Positions 41,436-50,319 of a stretch of DNA of 64,000 nt are shown here, piece by piece; the first letter of the stretch is position 1; every line of letters starts with the position of its first letter. Under the pieces are notes generated by a model. The model was not told where the DNA came from. It worked only from the letters and a program-made list of their open reading frames with translations, and did not search any database. The DNA is from Candidatus Phosphoribacter hodrii (lineage in GTDB: Bacteria > Actinomycetota > Actinomycetes > Actinomycetales > Dermatophilaceae). The position numbers and the translations under genes are program-made. The stretch covers positions 1-64,000 of the forward strand of contig JADJIB010000005.1 in the NCBI GenBank assembly GCA_016707175.1. The letters are read 5' to 3'.

Positions 41436-43028
41436 GTGCGACCGATCGACCCCCGGGTCTTCCAGGCCCTCCCCGAGGCCCGCCGCATCATGGCGGGCCT
41501 CGGGGCGTTGGGCGTGGCACTCGGCGTCGCCGCCGTCGCCCAAGCCTTCGCCGTCTCGGCCGTCGTGGTCGCCGTCGTTCGCTTCGGTATGCCGGGTGCC
41601 CCCGGCCTGCTCACCGCCCTCCTCGCGCTCGCGGCCGTCTTCGCGGTCCGCGCCACGCTGGGAGCCCTCAACGAGGCGTATGCCGCGCGGGCCGGCATAC
41701 GAGTGTCTGCTGCCTTGCGTGAGCGCCTCCTGGCCCGGTGGCTCGCTGCTCCCGTCGACCGTATGCCGCCGCCCGCCACCGCGAGCACCCTTGCGACACA
41801 GGGGGTCACGAGCGTCGAGCCCTATGTCGCCCGATTCCTCCCGGCCATGGTTGGGGCGGTGGTCCTGCCGGTCTTCGTCGTGGTGACGATCGTGTTCCTC
41901 GACTGGGTGAGCGCCCTCATCGTCGTCCTGACGGTGCCGTTGCTGCCGGTCTTCGCCGCACTGATCGGACGGGCTACCCAGGACCACACCGAGCGTCGTT
42001 GGCAGGCGCTCACGGCACTGTCCGGGCACTTCCTCGACGTCGTCCGGGGGCTGCCGACGTTGGTGACCTATGGGCGGGCCGAGCGGCAGGCCGAGTCGAT
42101 CCGGACGGTGAGCGAGGCGCATCGGGCGGCCACGGTGCGGACGTTGCGCGTGGCGTTCTTGTCGTCGGCTGCGCTGGAGTTGCTGGCGACCATTTCGGTA
42201 GCGATCGTCGCGGTGACGGTGGGGCTTCGGCTGACCTACGGGACGATGGAGCTCGGGGCTGGGTTGGCGTGCATTCTCCTTGCCCCAGAGGCCTATTGGC
42301 CGATCCGCCGGGTCGGGACCGAGTATCACGCAGCCGCTGACGGGGTCGCCGCCCTGGGCGCTGCCCTCGACGAGTTGGCCGATGCTCCAGCAGGTGTGTC
42401 GGCTCCCGCGATCCCCACTCGGTTCGGGACCGATGGGGTGAGTTATCGCTACCCCGGCACCGAACGGGTCGTTGTGGACGACGTGACGTTGCTCCTGCCG
42501 GGTGCTGGCTTGGTGACCGTCACCGGGCCGTCCGGGGTCGGCAAATCGACGCTGCTTGAACTGCTCGCGGGCCTGCGGGAGCCGACCGCCGGAGTCGTGT
42601 CCGCCCCCGAAGCGCACCTCGTCGGACAGCGGCCGCTGCTCGTCACCGGCTCGCTGCGGACCAACCTCACCCTCGGGCTGGACACGCCGCCCAACGACGA
42701 CGCCCTCTGGTCGGCGCTCGACGAGGTCGGGCTCGGCGACGACTTGCGAGCGCTGGCGGGTGGGCTCGACGCACCGCTGGGCGACGACGGTTTCGGACTG
42801 TCGGCGGGTCAGCGCGCCCGGCTGGCGTTGGCTCGGGCGATCTTGTCGGAGGCCGCATTGGTCCTGCTCGACGAGCCGACCGCGCACCTGGACGATCGCT
42901 CAGCAGGGCTGGCCCACAACGCGATTCAGCGTCTGGCGCGGACCCGATCGGTCGTCGTCGTCACCCATCGTCCCGAGCTGGTCGAGCTCGCTGATGCCGA
43001 GGTTCGGTTGGGAGGCGACCGTGGCTGA
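41436..43028 (+). CDS. cydD: Thiol exporter ABC subunit CydD
   Basis: A 530-residue half-ABC transporter required for assembly of cytochrome bd, with a six-TM domain followed by the ATPase. Walker A is TGPSGVGKSTLLELL, the signature is GLSAGQRARLALARAI and Walker B is ALVLLDEPTAHLDD. CydDC exports glutathione or cysteine in E. coli and heme-linked roles are also proposed; in mycothiol-producing bacteria the substrate is not settled. GTG 41436. The stop overlaps the cydC start by 8 bases. Confidence 0.9.
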   Translation: MRPIDPRVFQALPEARRIMAGLGALGVALGVAAVAQAFAVSAVVVAVVRFGMPGAPGLLTALLALAAVFAVRATLGALNEAYAARAGIRVSAALRERLLARWLAAPVDRMPPPATASTLATQGVTSVEPYVARFLPAMVGAVVLPVFVVVTIVFLDWVSALIVVLTVPLLPVFAALIGRATQDHTERRWQALTALSGHFLDVVRGLPTLVTYGRAERQAESIRTVSEAHRAATVRTLRVAFLSSAALELLATISVAIVAVTVGLRLTYGTMELGAGLACILLAPEAYWPIRRVGTEYHAAADGVAALGAALDELADAPAGVSAPAIPTRFGTDGVSYRYPGTERVVVDDVTLLLPGAGLVTVTGPSGVGKSTLLELLAGLREPTAGVVSAPEAHLVGQRPLLVTGSLRTNLTLGLDTPPNDDALWSALDEVGLGDDLRALAGGLDAPLGDDGFGLSAGQRARLALARAILSEAALVLLDEPTAHLDDRSAGLAHNAIQRLARTRSVVVVTHRPELVELADAEVRLGGDRG

Positions 43029-44769
43029 CGCTCCCGAAACCCAGCAAACGACCTCGGCGGTCGTCGAGGCCGCGTTCGAGGCGCAGGCCCCAGGCATCAA
43101 GCGCGCGGCGGTCATCGGTGGGCTCGCCTCGGCGTCGGGCATCGCCCTCACGGCGACCTCTGGCTGGCTCATCGTCGCCGCGAGCCACCAACCCGTCATC
43201 CTCACCCTCTTGGCCGTCATCGTCGCGGTCCGGACCTTCGGCATCGCCCGCCCGGTGTTGCGTTATGCCGAGCGGGTGCGCTCGCACGACAGCGCCCTGG
43301 ACCTCCTTGCGCGGCGGCGGGTGGCGGCATACCAAGCACTCGTGCCGCTCACCCCGGCCCGGCTGGGGCGACGCTCCCGCTCCGACGTCCTCACGACAGC
43401 GGTCGAGGATCTTGAGGACTTGGTGTTCGCCAAGGTACGGGTCGTTGTGCCGGTGCTCGGGCTGGCCGTCGCGGCTGTGCTCACCGTCTTGGCTCTGGGA
43501 CTCTTCGTGCCGGCCGGATCGCTGGTGCTTGTCGCCGTCCTGCTCGCGCAGGTCGGTGTCAGCGCGCTTGGGCGTCGTATGGAGCTTGCGGCACAACAGG
43601 ATTGGCTGCGCGCTCGCGCCGAGGTGGCGCGCACCGCGACTCTCGTCACCGGGTATGCCGCGCAGCTCCGGGGCATCGGCGCCGGCCCGCAGTCGCTCGG
43701 CTGGGTCCGCGAAGCACACCTGTCTTTGTCGGTTGCGACGCGACGGCTGGCTCGAGCCCGGGCGACCGGGGTGGCGTTGGGGCATGTCGTGACGGGTGTC
43801 GGGACGATCCTCGCGGCCCTCGTGGCCCATTGGGCGATGGGTGTCGGGCTCAACGATGCGGTGGCGGCCGTCGTGGTGCTGGCCCCGCTAGCGGTGGGTG
43901 ATGCGTTCGTGGGGCTGCCGGACGCGATGGGTGCGTGGGCCAGGGCGCGAGGAAGCGAGGCCCGACTGCGTGATCTGCTCGACCAGCCCCCGGCGGTGCA
44001 CGACCCCGCCCCCCTGCCGGACCCCCTGCCCATTCGAGGTATTTCGCCATTGCCAGGCGATGCCGGATTACCTCGAATCAGCGGAGGGGAGAGCAGCGGT
44101 TCGGGGCTGAGCATCGACGTGACGGGAGTGGCCGCCCGGTGGTGGCCAGAGGGCCAGGGGGCGGCATACGACGTCGGGCCGGTGACTTTGAGCATCGGTG
44201 CCGGGGAGCATCTTGTCCTCACCGGCGCCAACGGGAGCGGCAAGTCGACCCTGCTCGCCGTGCTGGCGCGCCATCTGGACCCGGCGGCGGGCAGCTATCG
44301 CCTCGGCGGGGTCGACGTCACCACGGTGCCGCTGGCCGAGATCCGCGCCCACGTGGCCGTCGTCGACGACGAACCACACATCTTCGCGTCGTCCCTGCGC
44401 GAGAACCTCCGCCTCGCCCGGCCCGACGCAGACGACGGCGCGATCGAGGCCGCCATCCGGGCCGCCGGGCTCGCCGGATGGTTCGACAGCCTCACCGAGG
44501 GCCTGGACACCATGCTCGGCACCGGCGGGCGCGGCGTGTCCGGAGGCGAACGCGCCAGGCTGGCTCTTGCGCGGGCCCACGTCAGCAACCGTCCGGTCGT
44601 CCTGCTCGACGAACCGGTCGCGCACCTGGACCACGCCACAGCGCTGGCCGTGTTGGCCGACGCGCACCGAGCCTTCGCTGGGCGCACCGTCGTCATGGTC
44701 AGCCACCGCCCGGATGGCCTCGACGGCTTTGACCGGGTCGTCGACCTGGCCGAGCTCGCCGACACCTGA
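43021..44769 (+). CDS. cydC: Thiol exporter ABC subunit CydC, with a repeat-derived linker insert
   Basis: A 582-residue partner of CydD. Six TM segments are followed by an ATPase with Walker A TGANGSGKSTLLAVL, signature GVSGGERARLALARAH and Walker B VVLLDEPVAHLDH. Between the two domains a copy of the CGAGGTATT palindrome (44031-44080) is translated in frame as PIRGISPLPGDAGLPRIS, so it sits in a flexible linker and should be tolerated. GTG 43021 overlaps the cydD stop (GTGGCTGA). bioB starts 97 bases after its stop. Confidence 0.9.
   Translation: MADAPETQQTTSAVVEAAFEAQAPGIKRAAVIGGLASASGIALTATSGWLIVAASHQPVILTLLAVIVAVRTFGIARPVLRYAERVRSHDSALDLLARRRVAAYQALVPLTPARLGRRSRSDVLTTAVEDLEDLVFAKVRVVVPVLGLAVAAVLTVLALGLFVPAGSLVLVAVLLAQVGVSALGRRMELAAQQDWLRARAEVARTATLVTGYAAQLRGIGAGPQSLGWVREAHLSLSVATRRLARARATGVALGHVVTGVGTILAALVAHWAMGVGLNDAVAAVVVLAPLAVGDAFVGLPDAMGAWARARGSEARLRDLLDQPPAVHDPAPLPDPLPIRGISPLPGDAGLPRISGGESSGSGLSIDVTGVAARWWPEGQGAAYDVGPVTLSIGAGEHLVLTGANGSGKSTLLAVLARHLDPAAGSYRLGGVDVTTVPLAEIRAHVAVVDDEPHIFASSLRENLRLARPDADDGAIEAAIRAAGLAGWFDSLTEGLDTMLGTGGRGVSGGERARLALARAHVSNRPVVLLDEPVAHLDHATALAVLADAHRAFAGRTVVMVSHRPDGLDGFDRVVDLAELADT
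44031..44080. repeat. CGAGGTATT palindromic element, copy 3, inside cydC
   Basis: CATTCGAGGTATTTCGCCAT then TGCCAGGCGATGCCGGATTA and CCTCGAATCA. It is related to the three intergenic copies and lies in the coding region joining the CydC membrane and ATPase domains. The reading frame stays open through it. Confidence 0.8.
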
Positions 44770-44865
44770 CTGGCCGGGCCCGAAGTCGACTCAACTGACC
44801 CCCGACAACGGTTCGGGACCAACGGCTGGGAGCGAGCGGGCGCGGCATACGGAAGAATCGCGGTC

Positions 44866-45879
44866 ATGACGGCAGAGGCAGTGGACACCGACATCCTCCA
44901 CGTGGCGCGCGAGCAGGTCCTCGAGCGCGGCGAGCGGCTGACCTATGACCAGATCGTGCAGGTCCTGCAGACCAGTGACGACCAGCTCGACGAGTTGCTC
45001 GCCATCGCGCACGAGGTGCGGATGCGGTTCATGGGGCCCGACGTCGAAGTCGAGGGCATCATCAGCCTCAAAACGGGCGGTTGCCCCGAGGACTGCCACT
45101 TCTGCTCGCAGTCGGGGCAGTTCACCTCGCCGGTGCGTTCGGTGTGGCTCAACGTGCCCGAGTTGGTCCGCGCGGCCAAGCTGACCCGCGACACGGGCGC
45201 CAGCGAGTTCTGCATCGTCGCCGCCGTGCGCGGGCCCGACGCCAAGCTCATGGAGCAGCTGCGCGAGGCCGTCGCCGCGATCCGCGACAGCGTCGACATC
45301 AACGTCGCCGCGTCGATCGGCATCCTCACCGCCGAGCAGGCGGCCGAGATGGCCGACATGGGCATCCACCGTTACAACCACAACCTCGAGGCCGGCCGCT
45401 CGTTCTTCCCCCAGGTGGTCACCACCCACTCGTGGGAAGAGCGTTGGGACACCTGCCAACTCATCAAAGACAGCGGCATGGAGCTGTGCTGCGGCGGGCT
45501 CGTCGGCATGGGCGAGAGCATCGAGCAGCGCGCCGAACTCGCCGACCAGTTGGGCGAGTTGGAGCCGCACGAGGTGCCGCTCAACTTCCTCAACCCGCGC
45601 CCCGGGACGCCGTTCGGTGACCTCCCCGTCATGCCGGCCAACGACGCCTTGCGCTGCATCGCCGCCTTCCGCCTCGCGCTGCCCCGCACGATCCTTCGGT
45701 ATGCCGGTGGGCGCGAGTTGACCCTCGGCGACCTCGGCACCCGCAGCGGCCTGCTCGGCGGCATCAACGCGGTCATCGTCGGCAACTACCTCACGACGCT
45801 GGGCCGCGACCCCAAGGAAGACCTCGCGCTGCTCGATGACCTCAAGATGCCGATCAAGGCCCTCACGGACACGTTCTGA
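44866..45879 (+). CDS. bioB: Biotin synthase
   Basis: A 337-residue radical-SAM enzyme that inserts sulfur into dethiobiotin. The CxxxCxxC cluster ligands are C73, C77 and C80 in GGCPEDCHFC. Later conserved parts include YNHNLEAGRSFFP and NFLNPRPGTPFGDLP. The [2Fe-2S] sulfur-donor site region is normal in length. The stop TGA shares its last base with the ATG of bsaP. It heads the bioB-bsaP-bioA unit. Confidence 0.96.
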   Translation: MTAEAVDTDILHVAREQVLERGERLTYDQIVQVLQTSDDQLDELLAIAHEVRMRFMGPDVEVEGIISLKTGGCPEDCHFCSQSGQFTSPVRSVWLNVPELVRAAKLTRDTGASEFCIVAAVRGPDAKLMEQLREAVAAIRDSVDINVAASIGILTAEQAAEMADMGIHRYNHNLEAGRSFFPQVVTTHSWEERWDTCQLIKDSGMELCCGGLVGMGESIEQRAELADQLGELEPHEVPLNFLNPRPGTPFGDLPVMPANDALRCIAAFRLALPRTILRYAGGRELTLGDLGTRSGLLGGINAVIVGNYLTTLGRDPKEDLALLDDLKMPIKALTDTF

Positions 45880-46157
45880 TGGGTGCGCACGACGGCGCTC
45901 CGCTCGCTTCCGACAGCCTGGCCGCATCTGACGGCCTCGCCGAGTCGGACAGCCCGGTCGCGGTGTTCTGCCCGCGATGCGGCATACCTCTGGAGCACGG
46001 TGACCACACGGTATGCCGCGCGGCGCTCGCCCTTGAGCCGCCGCGCTACTGCCCCACGTGCCGGCGCCGGATGGTCGTCCAGGTGACCCCGTCGGACTGG
46101 ACGGCGCGCTGCGTCGAGCACGGGGAGACGACCCGCAGCACGTGGGCGCCGGCGTGA
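45879..46157 (+). CDS. bsaP: Biotin synthase auxiliary protein BsaP
   Basis: A 92-residue protein with six Cys: C31-P-R-C34, C46, C58-P-T-C61 and C78 before HG. The block EPPRYCPTCRRRMVVQV is the hallmark of the actinobacterial BsaP family, reported in mycobacteria to support BioB, probably by helping with its iron-sulfur cluster. Gene order supports it: one-base overlap with bioB upstream and a GTGA overlap with bioA downstream. The first ~27 residues are a low-complexity Ala/Asp/Ser extension that may not be essential. Confidence 0.85.
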   Translation: MGAHDGAPLASDSLAASDGLAESDSPVAVFCPRCGIPLEHGDHTVCRAALALEPPRYCPTCRRRMVVQVTPSDWTARCVEHGETTRSTWAPA

Positions 46158-47521
46158 GCGACGCGGGTTTCGAGGGGCTGCTCGCCTACGACCGCGACCA
46201 CGTCTGGCACCCCTACTCCTCCGCGCTCGCCCCGTCCCAGCCCTACTTCGTCGAGTCGGCGGCGGGCGTGCGGCTGCGGCTGCGACTCCCTAGCGGCGAG
46301 GTCCGCGAGTGCATCGACGCCATGTCCTCGTGGTGGTGCGCGATCCATGGGTATGCCGTGCCCGAGCTCGACACCGCCGCGCGGGCTCAGCTGGGGCGCA
46401 TGTCGCACGTGATGTTCGGCGGGCTCACCCATGAACCGGGGATCAAGCTGGCTCGGCGGCTCATCGACCTGGCTCCGAGGACCACAGCCGATGGTGAATC
46501 CCCGCTCCAGCATGTGTTTTTCGCCGACTCGGGCTCTGTCTCGGTCGAGGTCGCCATGAAGATGGCTCTGCAGTTCCATGTTGCGGCCGGACGGCCACGC
46601 ACCCGCTTCTTCACGATCCGCGGCGGCTATCACGGCGACACCTTCCAGCCCATGTCGGTCACCGACCCGGTGGGCGGGATGCACAGCCTGTTCAGCGGCA
46701 TACTCCCGGCGCACGTCTTCGCCCCCAAACCGCCGCCCGCGTGGGGCACGGGGAACGAAGACGGCGCGGGCGGCAGCGAGAGCGAGCGCGAGGCGGCCCT
46801 CGCCGAGTGGGAGAGCGCCACGCGAGCCCTGTATGCCGCGCACGCCGACTCCATCGCCGCGGTCATCCTCGAGCCGATCCTGCAGGGCGCCGGTGGGATG
46901 AGCTTCCACGACCCCCGGGTCGTGCAGGTGCTGGCCGACCTGGCCCGCGAGCACGGGGCGCTGGTGATCTTCGACGAGATCGCGACCGGGTTCGGCCGGA
47001 CGGGGACGATGTGGGCGGCCGACCAGTGCGGCGTGGTTCCCGACATCATGTGCGTGGGGAAGGCCCTGACCGGGGGTTACCTCACGCTCGCCGCCGTGTT
47101 GTGCACCCACGAGGTTGCGTTGGGGGTCAGTGCGGGCGAGGCCGGTGGGCTCATGCACGGGCCGACGTTCATGGCCAATCCGCTGGCCTGCGCGGTGGCC
47201 CTGGCGAGCCTGGAGTTGTTGCAACGCAACGATGTTCATCGTCAGGTGGCGGGGCTTGAGGCGGGGCTGTCGGCGGGACTGGCGCCGGCTCGCGACCTGG
47301 CGTCCGTCGCCGACGTCCGCGTGCGTGGGGGTGTCGGCGTCATCCAAGTGCGCGAGCCGGTGCGCGTGCGGGAGGTCGCGGCATACGCGATCGAGCGGGG
47401 GGTGTGGGTGCGGCCGTTCCGCGATCTCGTCTACACGATGCCCCCCTACGTCACCTCCCCCGACGACCTCGCGACGGTATGCCGCGTGCTCACCGACGCC
47501 GTCGCCGCTGTCCACGGCTGA
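46154..47521 (+). CDS. bioA: Adenosylmethionine-8-amino-7-oxononanoate aminotransferase
   Basis: A 455-residue class III aminotransferase that converts KAPA to DAPA using SAM as amino donor. It opens DRDHVWHPYSSALAPS, and MSSWWCAIHGYAVPELD, DSGSVSVEVAMKMALQF, RGGYHGDTFQPMSV, FDEIATGFGRTG and the PLP-Lys segment VGKALTGGYLTLAAVL follow, all typical of BioA. Start GTG 46154 overlaps the bsaP stop by four bases. The next biotin genes, bioF and bioD, lie 1 kb further on, separated by a two-gene unit on the other strand. Confidence 0.95.
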   Translation: MSDAGFEGLLAYDRDHVWHPYSSALAPSQPYFVESAAGVRLRLRLPSGEVRECIDAMSSWWCAIHGYAVPELDTAARAQLGRMSHVMFGGLTHEPGIKLARRLIDLAPRTTADGESPLQHVFFADSGSVSVEVAMKMALQFHVAAGRPRTRFFTIRGGYHGDTFQPMSVTDPVGGMHSLFSGILPAHVFAPKPPPAWGTGNEDGAGGSESEREAALAEWESATRALYAAHADSIAAVILEPILQGAGGMSFHDPRVVQVLADLAREHGALVIFDEIATGFGRTGTMWAADQCGVVPDIMCVGKALTGGYLTLAAVLCTHEVALGVSAGEAGGLMHGPTFMANPLACAVALASLELLQRNDVHRQVAGLEAGLSAGLAPARDLASVADVRVRGGVGVIQVREPVRVREVAAYAIERGVWVRPFRDLVYTMPPYVTSPDDLATVCRVLTDAVAAVHG

Positions 47522-47539
47522 CGGTCGTCGGCGCTGAGG

Positions 47540-47845
47540 TCACTGGCCGGCGATCGCGCGCAGGGCCTGGAGGTGCCCGTTGAACGCGGCCTCTCCCACA
47601 GGCGTCAGTTTGAGCCAGGTGCGGGGCCGTTTGCCGACGTACCCCTTCTTCACCTCGACGTAGCCGGCGCGCTCGAGCAGGGTCACCTGCTTGGACAGGA
47701 CCGAGTCGCTCACCTGGACCGCATCGCGCACTGCCGCGAAATCGGCCTCCTCGACGTGGGCGAGCGCCGCGACGATCGAGAACCGAACCGGCGCGTGGAT
47801 CACCTCGTCGAGCCGGAACCGCGCGTGCTGCTCCTGGTCGGTCAT
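47540..47845 (-). CDS. Winged-helix transcriptional regulator (ArsR/MarR-like, DUF-type)
   Basis: About 101 residues: VIHAPVRFSIVAALAHVEEADFAAVRDAVQVSDSVLS gives a winged-helix with HTH, then LLERAGYVEVKKGYVGKRPRTWLKLTPVG the wing. These are typical of small regulators paired with a membrane protein. ATG 47845 overlaps the upstream membrane gene stop (ATGA). The likely operator is the pair of GGAAAGTA boxes at 48383-48409. It interrupts the biotin cluster but there is no sign that it controls it; a BirA/BioQ-type role cannot be excluded. Confidence 0.8.
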   Translation of the reverse strand: MTDQEQHARFRLDEVIHAPVRFSIVAALAHVEEADFAAVRDAVQVSDSVLSKQVTLLERAGYVEVKKGYVGKRPRTWLKLTPVGEAAFNGHLQALRAIAGQ

Positions 47846-48324
47846 GCCCGTGCCGTCCGGTGAACCAGCGCCGCGGCGATGAGGCACGGCACTGCCGTCA
47901 CGATGCTCATCGGGATGACGACGGACGCGCTCGGCCACGGCGACTGATGCCCGAAGATCCACAGAATCCCGGTGCAGTAGGCGGTCATCGTCACAGCGAA
48001 GCCGATGTTGTAGGTCCGCCGGAACCCTCGAGGGATGGCCCTTGCCCGGGACTTGATGACGAGCAGGAGGGCGAGGGCGGCGGCATACAGGGACATGCTG
48101 ATGGCGAAGCCGCCCTGGTTCCCCACTGACAACGTGGCCCAGCTGAGATAGAGGATCGCCCCCACGATCACGCCGACACCTGCGACGAAGCCGGTGAGGA
48201 GACGCAGGTCACGAGGGGTCACGAGTTGGGCACTCGACGCCTGACTGAGGGCGGCGCGAGCCTGCGCGGCCGTGACGTCGCCTGGAAGGGGGATGTCGAC
48301 AGAGTCTGACGGAATGGTGTTCAT
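47842..48324 (-). CDS. Small membrane protein paired with the regulator
   Basis: A 160-residue protein with a polar N-terminus (about 40 residues) and four hydrophobic segments: LLTGFVAGVGVIVGAILYL, GGFAISMSLYAAALALLLVI, IGFAVTMTAYCTGILWIF and VIPMSIVTAVPCLIAAALV. I recognise no family. Its coupling to a winged-helix regulator is common; such membrane partners may sense or anti-regulate, but the function is unknown. Confidence 0.7.
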   Translation of the reverse strand: MNTIPSDSVDIPLPGDVTAAQARAALSQASSAQLVTPRDLRLLTGFVAGVGVIVGAILYLSWATLSVGNQGGFAISMSLYAAALALLLVIKSRARAIPRGFRRTYNIGFAVTMTAYCTGILWIFGHQSPWPSASVVIPMSIVTAVPCLIAAALVHRTARA

Positions 48325-48370
48325 GGGAGCCTCCGAGATGTGGGTCCGAACGAGGTTGCCTGGTGCTCAA

Positions 48371-48409
48371 ACCTTAGGCAACTACTTTCCATTTTGTCAA
48401 GTACTTTCC
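48371..48409 (-). promoter_or_regulatory. Promoter with two GGAAAGTA boxes for the regulator-membrane protein unit
   Basis: On the minus strand TTGACA (48395-48400) and TAAGGT (48371-48376) are 18 bases apart. GGAAAGTA occurs at 48402-48409 and 48383-48390, on either side of the -35, 19 bases apart. The repeat and its overlap with the promoter suggest autorepression by the encoded regulator. Confidence 0.6.
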
Positions 48410-48497
48410 TTGCATTGTTGGCCGTGCACGGGTGGGCCCGCGGGAGGGCCACCGAGTGGGCCGCACGACGAGCGCCCGCAGTGAGAGGATCGCCCCC

Positions 48498-49610
48498 GTG
48501 ACCGACTTCCTTGACTGGTTGGCTGGCGCCGCAGCGACCCGGGCCGAGCGCGGCTTGGTCCGCTCGACCGCGGTCAGCGCGCCGGGCCTGCTCGACCTCG
48601 CAGGCAACGACTACCTCGGCCTGCGCGTCCACCCGCGCGTCATCGCGGGCGCGGTCGAGGCGGCCACGGCATACGGCGGCGGCGCGGGGGCATCACGGCT
48701 GGTGACGGGCACGCTCCCCCTGCATGGTGAGTTGGAGGCGGCCCTCGCCACCCTCACCGGCTCGCCTGCGGGGCTGGTCTTCTCCACGGGGTATGCCGCG
48801 AACCTCGCCGTCATGACGGCGCTCGCCGACGCCGACACCCTCGTCGTGTCCGACGCCCACGTGCACGCCTCGCTCGTCGACGGCTCCCGACTCTCGCGCG
48901 CTGCCGTCGCCATCGCGCGACACAACGACGTCGCCCACGTGCGCGAGTTGCTCGGCGGTCGGCCCCAGCGGCGGGCGGTGGTCGTCGTCGAGTCGGTCTA
49001 CTCCGTCCTCGGCGACGCCGCTCCCCTGGCCGACCTCGTCGAGGTATGCCGCGCCCACGGCGCCATCCTCGTCATCGACGAAGCACACGCGCTCGGGGTT
49101 GTCGGGGATCGCGGTCAGGGCATGGCCGCGGAGCTCGGCGTCACCGATCACCCGGACATCGTGCTCACCCTCACCCTCTCGAAATCCCTTGGCTCGCAAG
49201 GCGGTGCGGTCCTGGCTCACCCGGCAGTGCGCGAGCATCTGGTCAACACCGCCCGGTCGTTCATCTATGACACGGGCCTGGCGCCGGCCGCCGTCGGTGC
49301 GGCCATGGGAGCCCTCGACGTGCTCGCCGAGCAGCCCGAGTTGGCCAAGGTGTGCCGCGACAACGCCGCCGCTCTGGCCGAGGCGTGCGGGGTCGAGCAG
49401 CCCGCGGGAGCGGTGCTCTCTCGGGCGATGGCCGGCCCCGACGAGGCGCTGGCGGCGGTCGATCGGGCGCGGGAGGGCGGCATACGGATCGGGTGTTTCC
49501 GGCCCCCGTCGACCCCGGACGGGTCCTCGCGGATCCGGCTGACGGCGCACGCCGACCACGCCGACCTCGGTCCGGCGCTGGATGTGCTGCGGGAGATCGT
49601 CGGTGGCTGA
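48498..49610 (+). CDS. bioF: 8-amino-7-oxononanoate synthase
   Basis: A 370-residue PLP enzyme that condenses pimeloyl-thioester with alanine. LLDLAGNDYLGLRVHPRV, TGSPAGLVFSTGYAANLAVM, VIDEAHALGVVGDRGQG and the PLP-Lys segment TLSKSLGSQGGAVLAHP are the family landmarks. GTG 48498 follows AGAGGA at the right distance; upstream frame is unconserved. The stop overlaps the bioD start by eight bases. No pimelate-forming genes (bioC/H, bioI, bioW) are in the window. Confidence 0.95.
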   Translation: MTDFLDWLAGAAATRAERGLVRSTAVSAPGLLDLAGNDYLGLRVHPRVIAGAVEAATAYGGGAGASRLVTGTLPLHGELEAALATLTGSPAGLVFSTGYAANLAVMTALADADTLVVSDAHVHASLVDGSRLSRAAVAIARHNDVAHVRELLGGRPQRRAVVVVESVYSVLGDAAPLADLVEVCRAHGAILVIDEAHALGVVGDRGQGMAAELGVTDHPDIVLTLTLSKSLGSQGGAVLAHPAVREHLVNTARSFIYDTGLAPAAVGAAMGALDVLAEQPELAKVCRDNAAALAEACGVEQPAGAVLSRAMAGPDEALAAVDRAREGGIRIGCFRPPSTPDGSSRIRLTAHADHADLGPALDVLREIVGG

Positions 49611-50319
49611 GGCTCGTTCGCTGCCGCGTGTGCTGGTCGTCACCGGGACGAACACGGGGGTCGGCAAGACCATCGCCACCGCTGCGCTGGCCGTCGCGTT
49701 GCGCGAACGCGGGCTGCGCGTGGCCGTGGCCAAACCGACCCAGACCGGCGTCTCGGCGGATGAGCCCGGCGACCTGCAGGAGGTATGCCGTCTCGCCGGC
49801 GCTGTCGGGTTGACGGCGTGGGAGGGGGTGCGGCTTCGCGATCCCTTGGCGCCGGCGAGCGCGGCTCGGACCGAGGGACGGTCGATCCCTTCTGTGGCTG
49901 ACTATGCGTGGGCTGTTGGCGAGTTGGCTGGGGCTCATGACGTCGTGTTGGTGGAAGGTGCGGGCGGGCTGCTCGTGGAGTTGGACTCGCGCGGTGGGAC
50001 TCTGGCTGATCTCGCAGTTGCATTGCGGTATCAGGGGATTGGCGTCGGCGTCGTGGTCGTTGCTGCCCCGGGGCTGGGAACGCTCAACCACACGGCGCTG
50101 ACGGTGGAGGCCCTGCGCGCGCGGTCGTTGCCGATTGTCGGCGTCGTCGTGGGAAGTTGGCCGCAGGCGCCCGATGAGCCCGACCTGGCCATGCGCGAGA
50201 ACCTCGCCGATCTGCCTCGGGTGGCCGGCGTGCCGTTGTTGGGGGTGTTGCCCGAGGGGGCGGGGAGTTTGGCGCCGGCCGACTTCCAGGTGGCTGCCCT
50301 TGAGTGGTTGGCTGTGTGA
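49603..50319 (+). CDS. bioD: Dethiobiotin synthetase
   Basis: A 238-residue ATP-dependent ligase that closes the ureido ring of dethiobiotin. The P-loop VVTGTNTGVGKTIATAALA, the KPTQTGVSADEPGD segment and LVEGAGGLLVELD are diagnostic. GTG 49603 overlaps the bioF stop. The next gene starts directly after its stop (TGAATG), so bioF, bioD and the phosphatase are cotranscribed. Confidence 0.95.
   Translation: MAEARSLPRVLVVTGTNTGVGKTIATAALAVALRERGLRVAVAKPTQTGVSADEPGDLQEVCRLAGAVGLTAWEGVRLRDPLAPASAARTEGRSIPSVADYAWAVGELAGAHDVVLVEGAGGLLVELDSRGGTLADLAVALRYQGIGVGVVVVAAPGLGTLNHTALTVEALRARSLPIVGVVVGSWPQAPDEPDLAMRENLADLPRVAGVPLLGVLPEGAGSLAPADFQVAALEWLAV

Noticed and set aside
38779..42887. Long minus-strand open frames opposite cydA, cydB and cydD
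   Set aside because: Shadows of well-conserved plus-strand genes; composition dominated by Glu/Asp/Gly/Arg without any domain.
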